Shown in pieces: positions 25,753 through 34,549 of a stretch of DNA of 64,000 nucleotides; position 1 is the first letter of the stretch; the number at the start of each line of letters is the position of its first letter. Under the pieces are notes generated by a model, which was given only the letters and a program-made list of their open reading frames with translations, searched no databases and had not been told where the DNA came from. Source of the DNA: Kribbella italica (GTDB lineage Bacteria; Actinomycetota; Actinomycetes; Propionibacteriales; Kribbellaceae). The stretch spans positions 8,680,001 to 8,744,000 of the forward strand of contig NZ_JACHMY010000001.1 of assembly GCF_014205135.1 (NCBI RefSeq). Direction: 5' to 3'. The translations under genes were made by a program, and so were the position numbers.

Positions 25753-26150
25753 GAGATGCGCTCCGGGTGGATTGCGTCGGTATGTTCGGTGTGTGCGACC
25801 GCCAGGTCGACGAGCATGCGGACGTGGGCGTCGTCGAGCCGGTAGTAGGCCATCCGGCCGTCCCGGCGTACGGAGACCACGCGGTGGGCGCGGAGCAGCC
25901 GAAGAGCATGCGACGTGGCCGACTCGCTCATCCCGGTCACGGCGGCGAGGTCGCAGACGCAGAGCTCGCCGTCGAGCAGCGCGACCAGCAGCTTCAGCCG
26001 GCGCGGATCGCCGAGCAGGCCGAACACGTCGGCCGTGTCGACGACGTCCTGCTCGGAGGGCATCCTAGCATGGACGGCCTCGACGCGGTCCGGGTCGACC
26101 AGCTTCACCGCACAAGCGTCGACGGACTGCACATCTGCAGAACTCTTCAT
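25749..26150 (-). CDS. ArsR/SmtB-family zinc-type metalloregulator
   Basis: 133 aa. The winged HTH is LCVCDLAAVTGMSESATSHALRLL-like at about 66-90. The alpha3 Cys motif ELCVCDLA is present. The alpha5 site reads D-A-H, ten residues, H-T-E-H, an exact DXHX10HX2H pattern as in the zinc sensors SmtB and CzrA. Together with the coupled exporter, zinc-controlled derepression is a safe inference. Confidence 0.92.
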   Translation of the reverse strand: MKSSADVQSVDACAVKLVDPDRVEAVHARMPSEQDVVDTADVFGLLGDPRRLKLLVALLDGELCVCDLAAVTGMSESATSHALRLLRAHRVVSVRRDGRMAYYRLDDAHVRMLVDLAVAHTEHTDAIHPERIS

Positions 26151-26476
26151 ATGTCACACCGTAGAGCACCAACGCTCCCGGAGCCAGCAACCGGAGTGTC
26201 GGAACCGCTTGCACCGTGACGGCGAAGTTGGCACTGGTATGCCACTGTCACTGGCCGTATCGTGCTCTGAGACCATCGTGACGAGCTGGTTTGTCCTGAG
26301 TAAGGACTCTGTGAAGAATCACTGCTGACGGCTCTGTCGGGGTGGATCAGCGCACAGCTGACCGTAGTTTCGTAGAGGTGTCGGTCGAAGTCGGGAGTGA
26401 ACGAAGTGTTACGGGGCAGTCGGGTCGTGCCGTTGGGCGACCCGCGGGAGATGGTGTCGGCGCGATCGTGACGACG
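26151..26476. other. Intergenic region, no gene seen
   Basis: Between the ArsR and small membrane protein genes. It holds the promoters of both directions and a weak GTCCT/AGGAC hairpin at 26293-26307. A frame open from 26342 is probably only an upstream extension of the next gene. Confidence 0.5.
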
Positions 26477-26731
26477 ATGAACAAGGTTCTGGCCACCGCC
26501 GGAGTCGCTCTGCTGCTGGTCGGCCTGGGACTCGGGTTCCGGTCGGTCTCGGCGGGCAGCTTCGACTGCGGATCGGCCTTCTCGCCGACCAGTGGGATCA
26601 CTCCCATGGCCTGCGACGGGAAGCTGGGCAACTCGGTCACCCTGGTGACCGTCGTGCTCGTGGCCGGCGTACTGGCACTGGCCGTCGCGCTGGCGCTCAA
26701 GCTGGTGCACGACCGGAAGGTCGACGCCTGA
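26477..26731 (+). CDS. Small two-helix membrane protein of unknown function
   Basis: 84 aa. Two hydrophobic helices (VLATAGVALLLVGLGLGF and VTLVTVVLVAGVLALAVALAL) flank an outside loop with two Cys (FDCGSAFSPTS..MACDGKLGN), which could form a disulfide. In-frame GTG 26468 is an alternative start. No family recognised. Confidence 0.65.
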   Translation: MNKVLATAGVALLLVGLGLGFRSVSAGSFDCGSAFSPTSGITPMACDGKLGNSVTLVTVVLVAGVLALAVALALKLVHDRKVDA

Positions 26732-26780
26732 CGCGGCAATCCGGGTGCACGAAGGCGTCGGTCTGCGGGAAGCTGCGGCC

Positions 26781-27932
26781 GTGACCATCGAACCGTTCCG
26801 GCTGGCGATTCCCCAGCAGCAGCTCGACGACCTCGCGCTGCGGCTCGACCTGACCCGCTGGCCCGACGAGCTTCCCGGCGTCGGCTGGGCGTACGGCGTA
26901 CCGCGCGAGTACCTGCGGGATCTCGTCCAGTACTGGCGGCACGAGTACGACTGGCGCGCCGCCGAGGCACGGCTGAACGAGTGGCCGCAGTTCACCACGA
27001 CGATCGACGGCACGCGGGTCCACTTCGCGCGGGTCGGCTCGCCGGAGCCCGACGCGATCCCGTTGCTGCTCACGCACGGCTGGCCCGGCTCGATCGCGGA
27101 GTTCGTCGACGTCGCCGGACCGCTGACCGATCCGCGCGGGCACGGCGCCGGGGGAGCGCCGGCGTTCGAGCTGGTGATCCCGAGCATCCCGGGCTTCGGC
27201 CTGTCCGGTCCGACCGGCGAACCGGGTTGGGAGATCAACCGGATCGCGCGTGCGTTCGCCGAGCTGATGGACCGGCTCGGTCATCGGCGGTACGGCGTAC
27301 AGGGTGGTGACTGGGGTGCCGGGATCTCGCGCGAGCTGGGACGCATCCGGCCTGACCAGGTGATCGGCGTACATCTCAATCTGCTGCCCGGCGGTGCTGC
27401 GACGGCTGAGCCGACCGAGCAGGAGCTGGCCGGGCTCGACCCGGCCGAGCGGGCGCGGACGATCGCGTCCTGGCAGCGGATGCGCGCGTGGCAGCAGGAG
27501 AAGCAGGGGTACGCCGACCTGCAATCGACCCGGCCGCAGACGCTCGCCTATGCACTGGTCGACTCGCCGGTCGGGCAGCTGGCGTGGATCGCGGAGAAGT
27601 TCCACGAGTGGGCCGACCAGCGGAACCCGATCGGCCGCGACCACCTGCTCACCACCGTGATGCTCTACTGGCTGACCGGTACGGCGGGTTCGGCCGGGCG
27701 GATCTACTACGAACGCGCCCACCACGGCCGGCCGGTCGAGCCGTCGCGGACGCCGACGGCCGTGGCGGACTTCGCCCACGACAACTTCGTCCCGCTCCGC
27801 GCGATCGCCGACCGGACCGAGAACATCGTCCGCTGGACGTCGTACCCGGACGGCGGCCACTTCGCGGCGCTCGAGCAACCAGTCGTCCTGGTCGACGACA
27901 TCCGCGCCTTCTTCAGCGAACTAGAGAACTAG
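26781..27932 (+). CDS. Epoxide hydrolase (EHN type)
   Basis: 383 aa. It opens with the N-terminal EHN domain (IEPFRLAIPQQQLDDLALRL), then the alpha/beta-hydrolase core. The oxyanion motif HGWPGS is near residue 103, the nucleophilic Asp is in GVQGGDWGAG, and the catalytic His is in DGGHFAALEQP. A lid Tyr pair is likely (LYWLTGT, YYERAH). It hydrolyses epoxides to diols. GTG 26781 matches the family start. The 3' end overlaps the convergent aminotransferase gene by 20 bp. Confidence 0.92.
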   Translation: MTIEPFRLAIPQQQLDDLALRLDLTRWPDELPGVGWAYGVPREYLRDLVQYWRHEYDWRAAEARLNEWPQFTTTIDGTRVHFARVGSPEPDAIPLLLTHGWPGSIAEFVDVAGPLTDPRGHGAGGAPAFELVIPSIPGFGLSGPTGEPGWEINRIARAFAELMDRLGHRRYGVQGGDWGAGISRELGRIRPDQVIGVHLNLLPGGAATAEPTEQELAGLDPAERARTIASWQRMRAWQQEKQGYADLQSTRPQTLAYALVDSPVGQLAWIAEKFHEWADQRNPIGRDHLLTTVMLYWLTGTAGSAGRIYYERAHHGRPVEPSRTPTAVADFAHDNFVPLRAIADRTENIVRWTSYPDGGHFAALEQPVVLVDDIRAFFSELEN

Positions 27933-29037
27933 TCATCCGGTCGAGAATTTCGCCGAGCAGCTCGGGTCCGGTCCCGAAGTTCAGCCGGACCCGCTCGCGC
28001 CCGGCCGGGTCGTAGTCCGAACCGGTGCCCAAGGCAACTTTCCCCTCGCGCAGGAAGAACCCGGCCGGATCCGGCGCGAGGTCCAGCCCGGCACAGTCCA
28101 GCCAGCCCAGGTACGTCGCCTGCGGCGGCGACCAGCTGATCCCGTCCGGCAGCCGCTCGCCGATCAGCGTGCGATTCGCGTCGAGCTGGACCAGGAGTGC
28201 GTCGAGCCAGGGATCACCCTCGGCGAACGCCGTCTCGGCCGCGATCACGCCGAGCAGCCCGACCTGCTCGGCGGCGAACGGCAACCGCCGTACGACGTCC
28301 TGCGCGCGGTCCGAGGCGGTCACCGTCACGGCGCACTTGAGCCCGGCCAAGTTGAACGCCTTCGACGCCGAGGTCAACGTGATCCCGCGCTCGCGCGCGG
28401 CGTCCGACACCTCCAGCCACGGCACGAACTCGGCGCCGGGCAGCACCAGCGGCGCGTGGATCTCGTCGGCGAGCACCCACGCGTCGTACTGGGCGCACAG
28501 CTCGGCGATCTGCTCCAGCTCGGCTCGCGGCAGCACGCGACCGGTCGGGTTGTGCGGACTCGCGAGGATCAGCACCCGCAGACCGTCGCGCAGCTCGACG
28601 GCCAACCGGCCGAGATCGAACGACCCGTCCACCCGCAGCGGGATCTGCCGAATCGTGAACCCGGCCGGCGGCAGCTGCTGGAGGAACGGCGGGTAGCCGG
28701 CCGTCGCGAACCCGACCTTGCCGCCCGGTGCGAGCACCCGGCACAGCTCGATCAAGCCGATCAGCACCTCGGGCACCAGCGTCAGCTGGTCCGGATCGAC
28801 CCGCCAGCCGAGCCGCCGATCGGCGAACCCGGTGAAGGCCTCGCGCATCCGCGGGGTCACCTCGTGCGCGTAGCCGAGGTCGCTGCGGGCGATGGTGTCG
28901 TGCAGTACGGCGGCGATCGGTGGCGCCAGCTCGAAGTCCAGTTCGGCGACCGTCGCGCCGATCACGCCCGGCGGGTGCCCGGACCACTTCTCACTGCGTC
29001 GCTGCCGCAGGACGTCGAGGGAGGGAACCGTCAGCAT
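27913..29037 (-). CDS. PLP-dependent aminotransferase, MalY/PatB family
   Basis: 374 aa, fold type I. The PLP lysine is in TSASKAFNLAGLK (about 233), with ASPHNPTGR and VLADEIHAPLVLPG as the cofactor-binding segments. MalY/PatB members are cystathionine beta-lyases or aminotransferases; the specificity is not visible. It starts 31 bp from the divergent DUF2461 gene. Confidence 0.88.
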   Translation of the reverse strand: MLTVPSLDVLRQRRSEKWSGHPPGVIGATVAELDFELAPPIAAVLHDTIARSDLGYAHEVTPRMREAFTGFADRRLGWRVDPDQLTLVPEVLIGLIELCRVLAPGGKVGFATAGYPPFLQQLPPAGFTIRQIPLRVDGSFDLGRLAVELRDGLRVLILASPHNPTGRVLPRAELEQIAELCAQYDAWVLADEIHAPLVLPGAEFVPWLEVSDAARERGITLTSASKAFNLAGLKCAVTVTASDRAQDVVRRLPFAAEQVGLLGVIAAETAFAEGDPWLDALLVQLDANRTLIGERLPDGISWSPPQATYLGWLDCAGLDLAPDPAGFFLREGKVALGTGSDYDPAGRERVRLNFGTGPELLGEILDRMTSSLVR

Positions 29038-29068
29038 CGCCTCAGGCTACTGACACTAAGGTGAACCC

Positions 29069-29695
29069 ATGAGCTTCACCGGGTTCCCGGTCGCCGCGCT
29101 GGACTTCTACGACGACCTCGAGATGGACAACACCAAGACCTTCTGGGCCGAGCACAAGCACGTGTACGAGGAGTCGGTGAAGGCGCCGATGGCCGCGTTG
29201 CTGGCCGAGCTGGAGGCGGAGTTCGGGGCGGCGAAGATCTTCCGGCCGTACCGCGACGTGCGGTTCGCCAAGGACAAGACGCCGTACAAGACGCACCAGG
29301 GCGCGTTCCTGCCGACCGGGCCGTCGACCGGCCGGTACGTCGAGCTGTCGGCGCCCGGCGTACGGGTGGGTGCGGGGTTCTACGAGGCGGCCGCGGACCG
29401 GCTCGGCCGGATCCGGACCGCGATCGACGAGGACCGCCGCGGCAAGGAGCTGGAGACCCTGCTGGCCGGCCTGGTCGCCGGTGGCTGGACGATCGGCGGC
29501 GAGAAGCTCAAGACCTCACCGCGCGGGTACGACGCCGCGCACCCGCGGATCGAGCTGCTGCGGCACAAGTCGATCGCGCTGAACAAGTCGTACGGGTTCG
29601 AGCCGGTGATCCACACCGGCGAGCTGGTCGAGAGGGTCCGCGACGACTGGCGCAAGGTCACGCCGCTGCTGGACTGGCTCGACGCCAACGCCTAG
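29069..29695 (+). CDS. DUF2461 domain protein
   Basis: 208 aa, the whole length being the DUF2461 family. The typical FYDDLEMDNTKTFWAEHK and IFRPYRDVRFAKDKTPYKT motifs are present. The family is widespread and of unknown function. ATG 29069 agrees with the family start. Confidence 0.9.
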   Translation: MSFTGFPVAALDFYDDLEMDNTKTFWAEHKHVYEESVKAPMAALLAELEAEFGAAKIFRPYRDVRFAKDKTPYKTHQGAFLPTGPSTGRYVELSAPGVRVGAGFYEAAADRLGRIRTAIDEDRRGKELETLLAGLVAGGWTIGGEKLKTSPRGYDAAHPRIELLRHKSIALNKSYGFEPVIHTGELVERVRDDWRKVTPLLDWLDANA

Positions 29696-29714
29696 CGCTC
29701 AGAAGTCCTTGAGG

Positions 29715-30584
29715 CTAGAAGTCCTTGAGGATGGTCGCGATCCGGTCGCGGGTGCGGCTCGGTGGCGGGGCCGCGACGCACAGGGCTTCCATCGTCGCCG
29801 TGTACTGGTCGAGGTCCTCGAGCTTGTCCAGGTAGAGCGCACTGGTCAGGTGCTCGATGTAGACGATGTCGGGCAGATCCTGCTCGGGGAAACGCAGGAT
29901 GCTGTACGCGCCACCGGTCGCCGCGTGGCCACCGGCCTCGAACGGCATCACCTGGAGCGTCACGTTCGGCATGTGGGTCGCCTCGATCAACGACTCCAGC
30001 TGGTCGCGCATCGCCTTCACCCCGCCGATCGGCCGGCGCAGCGCCGCCTCGTCGACGACGGCCCACAGACGGACCGGGGTGTTGGTGCGGTTCAGCACCT
30101 CCTGGCGGCTGATCCGCAGCGAGACGCGACGGTCGACCTCGTCGGCCGGGATCAGTCCGCGGCCGAGCTGGACGACGGCGCGCACGTACTCCTCGGTCTG
30201 CAGCAGACCGGGCACGAACTGCAGCTCATAGGTACGGATCAGCTGGGCGGACGCCTCGAGCCCCAGGTAGGAGTGGAACCAGCTCGGCAGTACGTCGCCG
30301 AAGCGGTGCCACCAGCCCGGGTTGTTCGCGTCGCGCGCGAGGGACAGCAGCCGCTCTCGCTCCTCGGGGTCGTCCAGGCCATAGAGGCGGAGCAGGTCGG
30401 CGACGTCGCGCTCCTTGAAGCCGACCCGGCCGAGCTCCATCCGGCTGACCTTCGACTCCGACGACCGGATCTCCCAGCCCGCGTCGGAACGGGTGATGCC
30501 GGCGGCCTCACGCATCCTGCGCAGGTGCGCTCCCAGGATGATGCGAAGCGCGGTCGGCCCGCTTTGCGCGCCCGACTCCGTCAC
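29715..30584 (-). CDS. XRE-family regulator with DUF5753 domain
   Basis: 289 aa. An N-terminal HTH (LGAHLRRMREAAGITRSDAG) is followed by a DUF5753 domain with LIRTYELQFVPGLLQTEEY and ATGGAYSILRFPEQDLPDIVYIE. Such regulators in actinomycetes typically pair with small DUF397 proteins; one lies at 31720. GTG 30584 is 6 bp after GGAGG on the minus strand. A 16-bp tandem duplication covers its last codons and stop (29699-29730). Confidence 0.92.
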   Translation of the reverse strand: MTESGAQSGPTALRIILGAHLRRMREAAGITRSDAGWEIRSSESKVSRMELGRVGFKERDVADLLRLYGLDDPEERERLLSLARDANNPGWWHRFGDVLPSWFHSYLGLEASAQLIRTYELQFVPGLLQTEEYVRAVVQLGRGLIPADEVDRRVSLRISRQEVLNRTNTPVRLWAVVDEAALRRPIGGVKAMRDQLESLIEATHMPNVTLQVMPFEAGGHAATGGAYSILRFPEQDLPDIVYIEHLTSALYLDKLEDLDQYTATMEALCVAAPPPSRTRDRIATILKDF

Positions 30585-31029
30585 ACTCACCTCCGACGCC
30601 CCAGCTGTGCCTCTGCCAACCCCGAGCCAAATCATCGCACGTCGCGCGGGTGATCTGCCGAAGTTCTTACCAATGAGTCGTGGTCGCGTTCGGACCACTA
30701 CCCAGGGTCATGCGGGCCTCAGCTTAGGTGATCCGATCGAGTAACTTTGTCCGGACATAGTAGCGCCGATTCGGGCTGCCGGGAACGGCGGGATCGCGCC
30801 CGCCGAGCGCCTGCTGAGCGTGAAACAGGTCTCCGGGAGGTCACAAACGCAAAACGTGCGAATGCACGTGCATCGGGCGCTTGCATTCGCAGCGTGCCGA
30901 CGCCATGATTACTTCATGCACAGAAGGTGAGCTGGATCTCGCGCCAAGTGACATCAGAGATCTGGCAGGCCTGACCTTTGGCCCGTCGGCAGTTCGCTGC
31001 CGGCACGACTGGTTGGGGTACCCGAGTCG
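30585..31029. other. Intergenic region with a palindromic motif
   Basis: No gene of any length is supported here apart from promoter signals. It contains the conserved motif at 30861-30894 described separately. It includes the promoter of the small gene at 31030 and of the XRE gene. Confidence 0.5.
30861..30894. promoter_or_regulatory. Conserved ATGCACGTGCAT motif, copy 1
   Basis: ATGCACGTGCAT (a perfect 12-bp palindrome) is followed at fixed spacing by TTGCATTCGC. Nearly the same arrangement occurs at 31982-32014. It also forms a broader inverted repeat GCGAATGC/GCATTCGC. Probably a shared binding site for a regulator of the neighbouring genes. Confidence 0.55.
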
Positions 31030-31224
31030 ATGAGTGACCACGACGCACAGCACGTCGAGTACGTCGCCGCGCAGACCGGCGAGCGTGCCCCTGACGAGCT
31101 CACCGAGCGGGAGATCCAGGAGCTGGTGGCGCGCTGCCCCGAGCAGCAGCGCTGGGCCTTCGAAGGATGGCTGCGCGGCGTCCGTCAGCTCGACGGCGAC
31201 CCGATCGTGAGCCTGAGTCCATGA
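31030..31224 (+). CDS. Small acidic hypothetical protein
   Basis: 64 aa, acidic, mostly helical, starting MSDHDAQHVEYVAAQTGER with a helix TEREIQELVARCPEQQRWAFEGWLRG-like. No family recognised. Its stop overlaps a possible ATG of the next small gene, and both lie between the XRE and DUF397 genes. Confidence 0.55.
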   Translation: MSDHDAQHVEYVAAQTGERAPDELTEREIQELVARCPEQQRWAFEGWLRGVRQLDGDPIVSLSP

Positions 31225-31247
31225 ACAGCGATCGAGGAGGACGGAAA

Positions 31248-31439
31248 ATGGTGCGGATCTGGTTGGGCGACCACCTGATCGCCGAGTACGTCGCGGAGCC
31301 GGACCGGGCCTCGCGCTACCAGCGGGTGATGACGCCCAAGTTCACCGGTCTGCGCATCACCGTCGACAACGCGGCCGGCCCCGGCAGCGCCTCGGAACTG
31401 CCGCGCAGCGAGCAGCTCTGGCCGCTCACGGTGCAGTAG
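31248..31439 (+). CDS. Small hypothetical protein
   Basis: 63 aa beginning MVRIWLGDHLIAEYVAEPD. ATG 31248 was chosen because GAGGAGG (31234-31240) precedes it at ideal spacing; ATG 31221, overlapping the upstream stop, is in frame. A mixed alpha/beta composition with no recognised domain. Followed by a set of terminators. Confidence 0.6.
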   Translation: MVRIWLGDHLIAEYVAEPDRASRYQRVMTPKFTGLRITVDNAAGPGSASELPRSEQLWPLTVQ

Positions 31440-31543
31440 GCCCCTAGTAGTACAGCCACACTGATCGACCGTCCGCGGGCCAGTGATCGGGTCCGCCGGC
31501 GGGGCACCACCGCTCCACGGTTCCCGGAGCGCCTCGATGAAAG

Positions 31544-31568
31544 GCCGTCTCCCTCCTCAGGAGACGGC
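31544..31568. terminator. Hairpin terminator 1
   Basis: A 9-bp stem GCCGTCTCC/GGAGACGGC with a 7-base loop, directly followed by a second similar stem. Confidence 0.6.
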
Positions 31569-31573
31569 TGGGC

Positions 31574-31608
31574 AAAAGGCCGTCCTCCTCCTCAAGGGAC
31601 GGCCTTTT
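31574..31608. terminator. Hairpin terminator 2 with A/T ends
   Basis: A 12-bp stem AAAAGGCCGTCC/GGACGGCCTTTT with an 11-base loop; its T-tract in both directions makes a bidirectional terminator. Confidence 0.85.
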
Positions 31609-31655
31609 GTCATGCCCGGCCCGGACGCTCTGGAGGGGGTCTGGGCCCGGACATG

Positions 31656-31695
31656 AAGAAGCCCCCTCACCGCTCGCCCGGTGAGAGGGCTTCTT
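31656..31695. terminator. Hairpin terminator 3
   Basis: An imperfect stem AAGAAGCCC..CTCACC with GGTGAG..GGGCTTCTT downstream of the DUF397 gene (minus strand), again bidirectional. Confidence 0.75.
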
Positions 31696-31719
31696 GCCAA
31701 TGGTCCCGGTCGGGACCGC

Positions 31720-31953
31720 TCAGGCGAGGTCGTCGAACTCGCCGTCGTGGACGCCGCCGAGGAACGCCTCGATCTCCGCGTGGGTGAAGACCAGGGCCGG
31801 GCCGTCGGAGTGACGCGAGTTGCGCATCGCCACGCCGCCGCCGGGAAGCTTCGCCACCTCAACGCAGTTGCCGTTGGGGCCACTCCGCTGGCTCTTGCGC
31901 CAGATCAGCTCGCTCATCGCGTCGCCGGGCATGCCGTTGTAGACAGCAGTCAT
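31720..31953 (-). CDS. DUF397 domain protein
   Basis: 77 aa. The DUF397 signature is clear: WRKSQRSGPNGNCVEVA, then GVAMRNSRHSDGPALVFT and a C-terminal IEAFLGGVHDGEF. Such proteins are partners of XRE-DUF5753 regulators in actinomycete development. ATG 31953 follows GGAAGG; ATG 31917 (MSELIW) would give the more usual short N-terminus. Confidence 0.9.
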   Translation of the reverse strand: MTAVYNGMPGDAMSELIWRKSQRSGPNGNCVEVAKLPGGGVAMRNSRHSDGPALVFTHAEIEAFLGGVHDGEFDDLA

Positions 31954-32360
31954 CAGCTGCACCTTCCGTACGTCTTTGGCATATGCACGTGCATTTGGGC
32001 TTGCATTTGCATCGTACACGTTGGGGGCCGTCGTGTCCGGTCCAATACGGAGCGTGGTCGAAGGTGTGTCGCGAGGGCCTCCGGTGTCGCTTTGGGTGAT
32101 GAAAAGCGGCCGGTGCGCGCTGCGTGATTGGCCGGCGCGCAGGTGGGGCACACTCCGACCGGGTCCCCGGTACGCCGTACTCGCGTGCACCTGCCCGTAC
32201 TGCAGACCGGGCGGCCCGGAATCCCTTGCCTAGTTGAGAAATCAGGCTTTTCGGATCGGGCTCGGACAATCCTCACCAGGGCAGTGATCCAGGGGTCCGA
32301 CCGGTCTCGAAATGCACTACAGTGACGGCTCTGAATCCCTACAACACAAAGGCTGCGTCG
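31954..32360. other. Intergenic region containing the second motif copy
   Basis: A 407-bp gap between the divergent DUF397 and methyltransferase genes. It holds the ATGCACGTGCAT motif (31982-32014) and a possible TACAGT -10 at 32318. The rest (GC-rich) shows no supportable gene. Confidence 0.5.
31982..32014. promoter_or_regulatory. Conserved ATGCACGTGCAT motif, copy 2
   Basis: TATGCACGTGCAT and TTGCATTTGCATCG are arranged as in copy 1 at 30861, with one base less spacing. It lies 29 bp upstream of the DUF397 start and may overlap its promoter. Confidence 0.55.
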
Positions 32361-33188
32361 ATGGCGACTCCCGACGGCTCGGAGGCAACTCCGGCGTTCG
32401 ACACCTCCCAACCCACCATCGCGCGCGTCTACGACGCACTGCTGGGTGGCAAGGACAACTTCGCCGCCGACCGTGAGGGTGCGGCGACCTACCTGAAGTT
32501 CGTCCCGGACGCCGGTCGCTGCGCGATCGACAACCGGGCCGCCCTGGTCAAGGGCGTGCAGTACCTGGTCCGGGACGCGGGGATCGACCAGTTCCTGGAC
32601 ATCGGCAGCGGTCTGCCGACCCAGAAGAACACCCACCAGGCGGCGCAGGAGATCGATCCCAACGCCAAGGTCGTCTACGTCGACGTCGACCCGATCGTGC
32701 TCGCGCACGGCCGGGCGCTGCTGGCCACCAACGACAGCACGATCGTGGTGACCGCGGACCTGCGCAAGCCGCAGGAGATCCTCGACCACGAGGAGATCAA
32801 GGACCACCTGGACTGGGACCGCCCGATCGCGCTGATGATCGTCGGCATCCACATGCACTTCCACGACGACGAGAAGCCGGACGAGTGGGTCCGCACGCTC
32901 ATGGACAAGCTCGCCCCCGGCAGCTACCTGTTCATCACCGACTTCGTCGACACCGGTGAGCCGCTGCAGAAGGCGATCGAGCAGGCCGGCCTGGAGAGCC
33001 TGGGCAACGGCTGGATCCGGACCCCGGAGCGGATCGAGCAGCACTTCCTCGGTCTGCCGCTGGTGCCCCCGGGCATCGACTTCCTCGAGCGCTGGAACCC
33101 GGCCGACCCCGAGGGCGACATCCCCGACGTCGAGGACCTCCAGCCGTACCAGCGCATCCTGATGGGCGGCATCGCCAAGAAGGGCTGA
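32361..33188 (+). CDS. DUF574 SAM-dependent methyltransferase
   Basis: 275 aa, PF04672 family (S-adenosyl methyltransferase), abundant in Streptomyces and relatives. Typical motifs: ARVYDALLGGKDNFAADRE, QFLDIGSGLPTQKNTHQ and VVYVDVDPIVLAHG. Substrates are unknown. ATG 32361 was chosen; GTG 32322 upstream would add 13 residues and might be leaderless. A perfect terminator follows. Confidence 0.9.
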   Translation: MATPDGSEATPAFDTSQPTIARVYDALLGGKDNFAADREGAATYLKFVPDAGRCAIDNRAALVKGVQYLVRDAGIDQFLDIGSGLPTQKNTHQAAQEIDPNAKVVYVDVDPIVLAHGRALLATNDSTIVVTADLRKPQEILDHEEIKDHLDWDRPIALMIVGIHMHFHDDEKPDEWVRTLMDKLAPGSYLFITDFVDTGEPLQKAIEQAGLESLGNGWIRTPERIEQHFLGLPLVPPGIDFLERWNPADPEGDIPDVEDLQPYQRILMGGIAKKG

Positions 33189-33203
33189 CCCGTACGACGT
33201 GCC

Positions 33204-33239
33204 GAAGGCGCGCACTCCGACCTCGGAGTGCGCGCCTTC
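33204..33239 (+). terminator. Terminator after the DUF574 gene
   Basis: A perfect 17-bp stem (33204-33220 with 33223-33239) with a 2-base loop. Confidence 0.85.
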
Positions 33240-33271
33240 TGTTGTTCCCGATGATGTGATCGACTGCCGGT

Positions 33272-34489
33272 ATGACGGAACTGCGTCGCGCCCTGGGACT
33301 CGGCGACGCCGTCGTGGTCGGCCTCGGCGCGATGATCGGTGCCGGGGTCTTCGCCGTCTTCGCTCCCGCGGCCGCCGTCGCCGGCTCAGGTCTGCTGATC
33401 GCGCTCGCGCTGGCTGCGCTGGTCGCCTACTGCAACGCGACCTCCTCCGCCCGTTTGGCCGCCCTGTACCCGGAGTCCGGCGGCACCTACGTCTACGGCC
33501 GTGAACGCCTCGGCCCGTTCTGGGGCTACCTGGCCGGCTGGTCCTTCGTCGTCGGCAAGACCGCGTCCTGCGCGGCGATGGCCCTCACCGCGGGCTCGTA
33601 CCTCTGGCCCGAGCACCACCGCCTCGTCGCGATCGTGGCGGTGCTCGCACTGACGAGCCTGAACTACTTCGGCGTGCAGAAGGCCGCGTGGGCGAGCCGG
33701 ATCATCGTCGGCTTCGTGCTCCTGGTGCTCGCCGCGGTCGTCGTCAGCGGTCTGGCCGCGGACACCACGCAGTACGAGCGGTTGCAGCTCGACGGCCTGC
33801 ACCTCTCCGGCGTACTCCAGGCAGCCGGTCTGCTCTTCTTCGCCTTCGCCGGCTACGCGCGGATCGCGACCCTCGGCGAGGAGGTCCGCGATCCCGCGCG
33901 GACCATTCCTCGCGCGGTCCCGATCGCGTTGACGATCACGCTCATCACGTACGCCGCGGTGGCGGTCACCGCCTTGGGCGTGCTCGGTCCGGCCCGGCTG
34001 GCCTCGGCGACGGACCCGCTGGCCGACCTCGTCCACGCGGCCGGTCTACCGGTGCTTGGGCCGGCCGTCCGGATCGGCGCCACCGTCGCAGCCCTCGGAG
34101 CGCTGCTCGCGCTGATCCTCGGTGTCTCCCGAACCACCCTCGCGATGGCCCGCGACGGGCACCTCCCGCGGCCCCTCGCCGCGATCCACCCGCGGCACCG
34201 GATCCCGCACCGGGCCGAGCTGGCGGTCGGGCTGATCGTCGTACTGGTGGTGCTCGTGGCGGATCTGCGCGGGGCGATCGGGTTCTCGTCGTTCGGCGTC
34301 CTGGTGTACTACGCGATCGCCAACGCCTCCGCGGCGACGCTGCGGCCCGGGCGGTACGTCGTACCGGTGGGTGGGCTGATTGGTTGCCTGGTGCTGGCCT
34401 TCGCGCTGCCGCTGCGTTCTGTGGTGGGCGGACTGGTCGTCCTGGGAGCGGGGGCCGCGGTCTATCTGCTGCGGCGTGCCTGGCGTTGA
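33272..34489 (+). CDS. APC-family amino acid permease
   Basis: 405 aa with about 12 helices. The APC signature GLGAMIGAGVFAVFAP is in helix 1, and GGTYVYGRERLGPFWGYLAGWS in helix 3, with GYARIATLGEEVRDPARTIP as the conserved inner loop. It belongs to the cationic/neutral amino acid group of the APC superfamily; the substrate is uncertain. Confidence 0.88.
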   Translation: MTELRRALGLGDAVVVGLGAMIGAGVFAVFAPAAAVAGSGLLIALALAALVAYCNATSSARLAALYPESGGTYVYGRERLGPFWGYLAGWSFVVGKTASCAAMALTAGSYLWPEHHRLVAIVAVLALTSLNYFGVQKAAWASRIIVGFVLLVLAAVVVSGLAADTTQYERLQLDGLHLSGVLQAAGLLFFAFAGYARIATLGEEVRDPARTIPRAVPIALTITLITYAAVAVTALGVLGPARLASATDPLADLVHAAGLPVLGPAVRIGATVAALGALLALILGVSRTTLAMARDGHLPRPLAAIHPRHRIPHRAELAVGLIVVLVVLVADLRGAIGFSSFGVLVYYAIANASAATLRPGRYVVPVGGLIGCLVLAFALPLRSVVGGLVVLGAGAAVYLLRRAWR

Positions 34490-34549
34490 CCACCGGTGAG
34501 AAGGGCACAATGGCAGTGAACGCTTGACGAGCCTGGGAAAACGAGGGCC

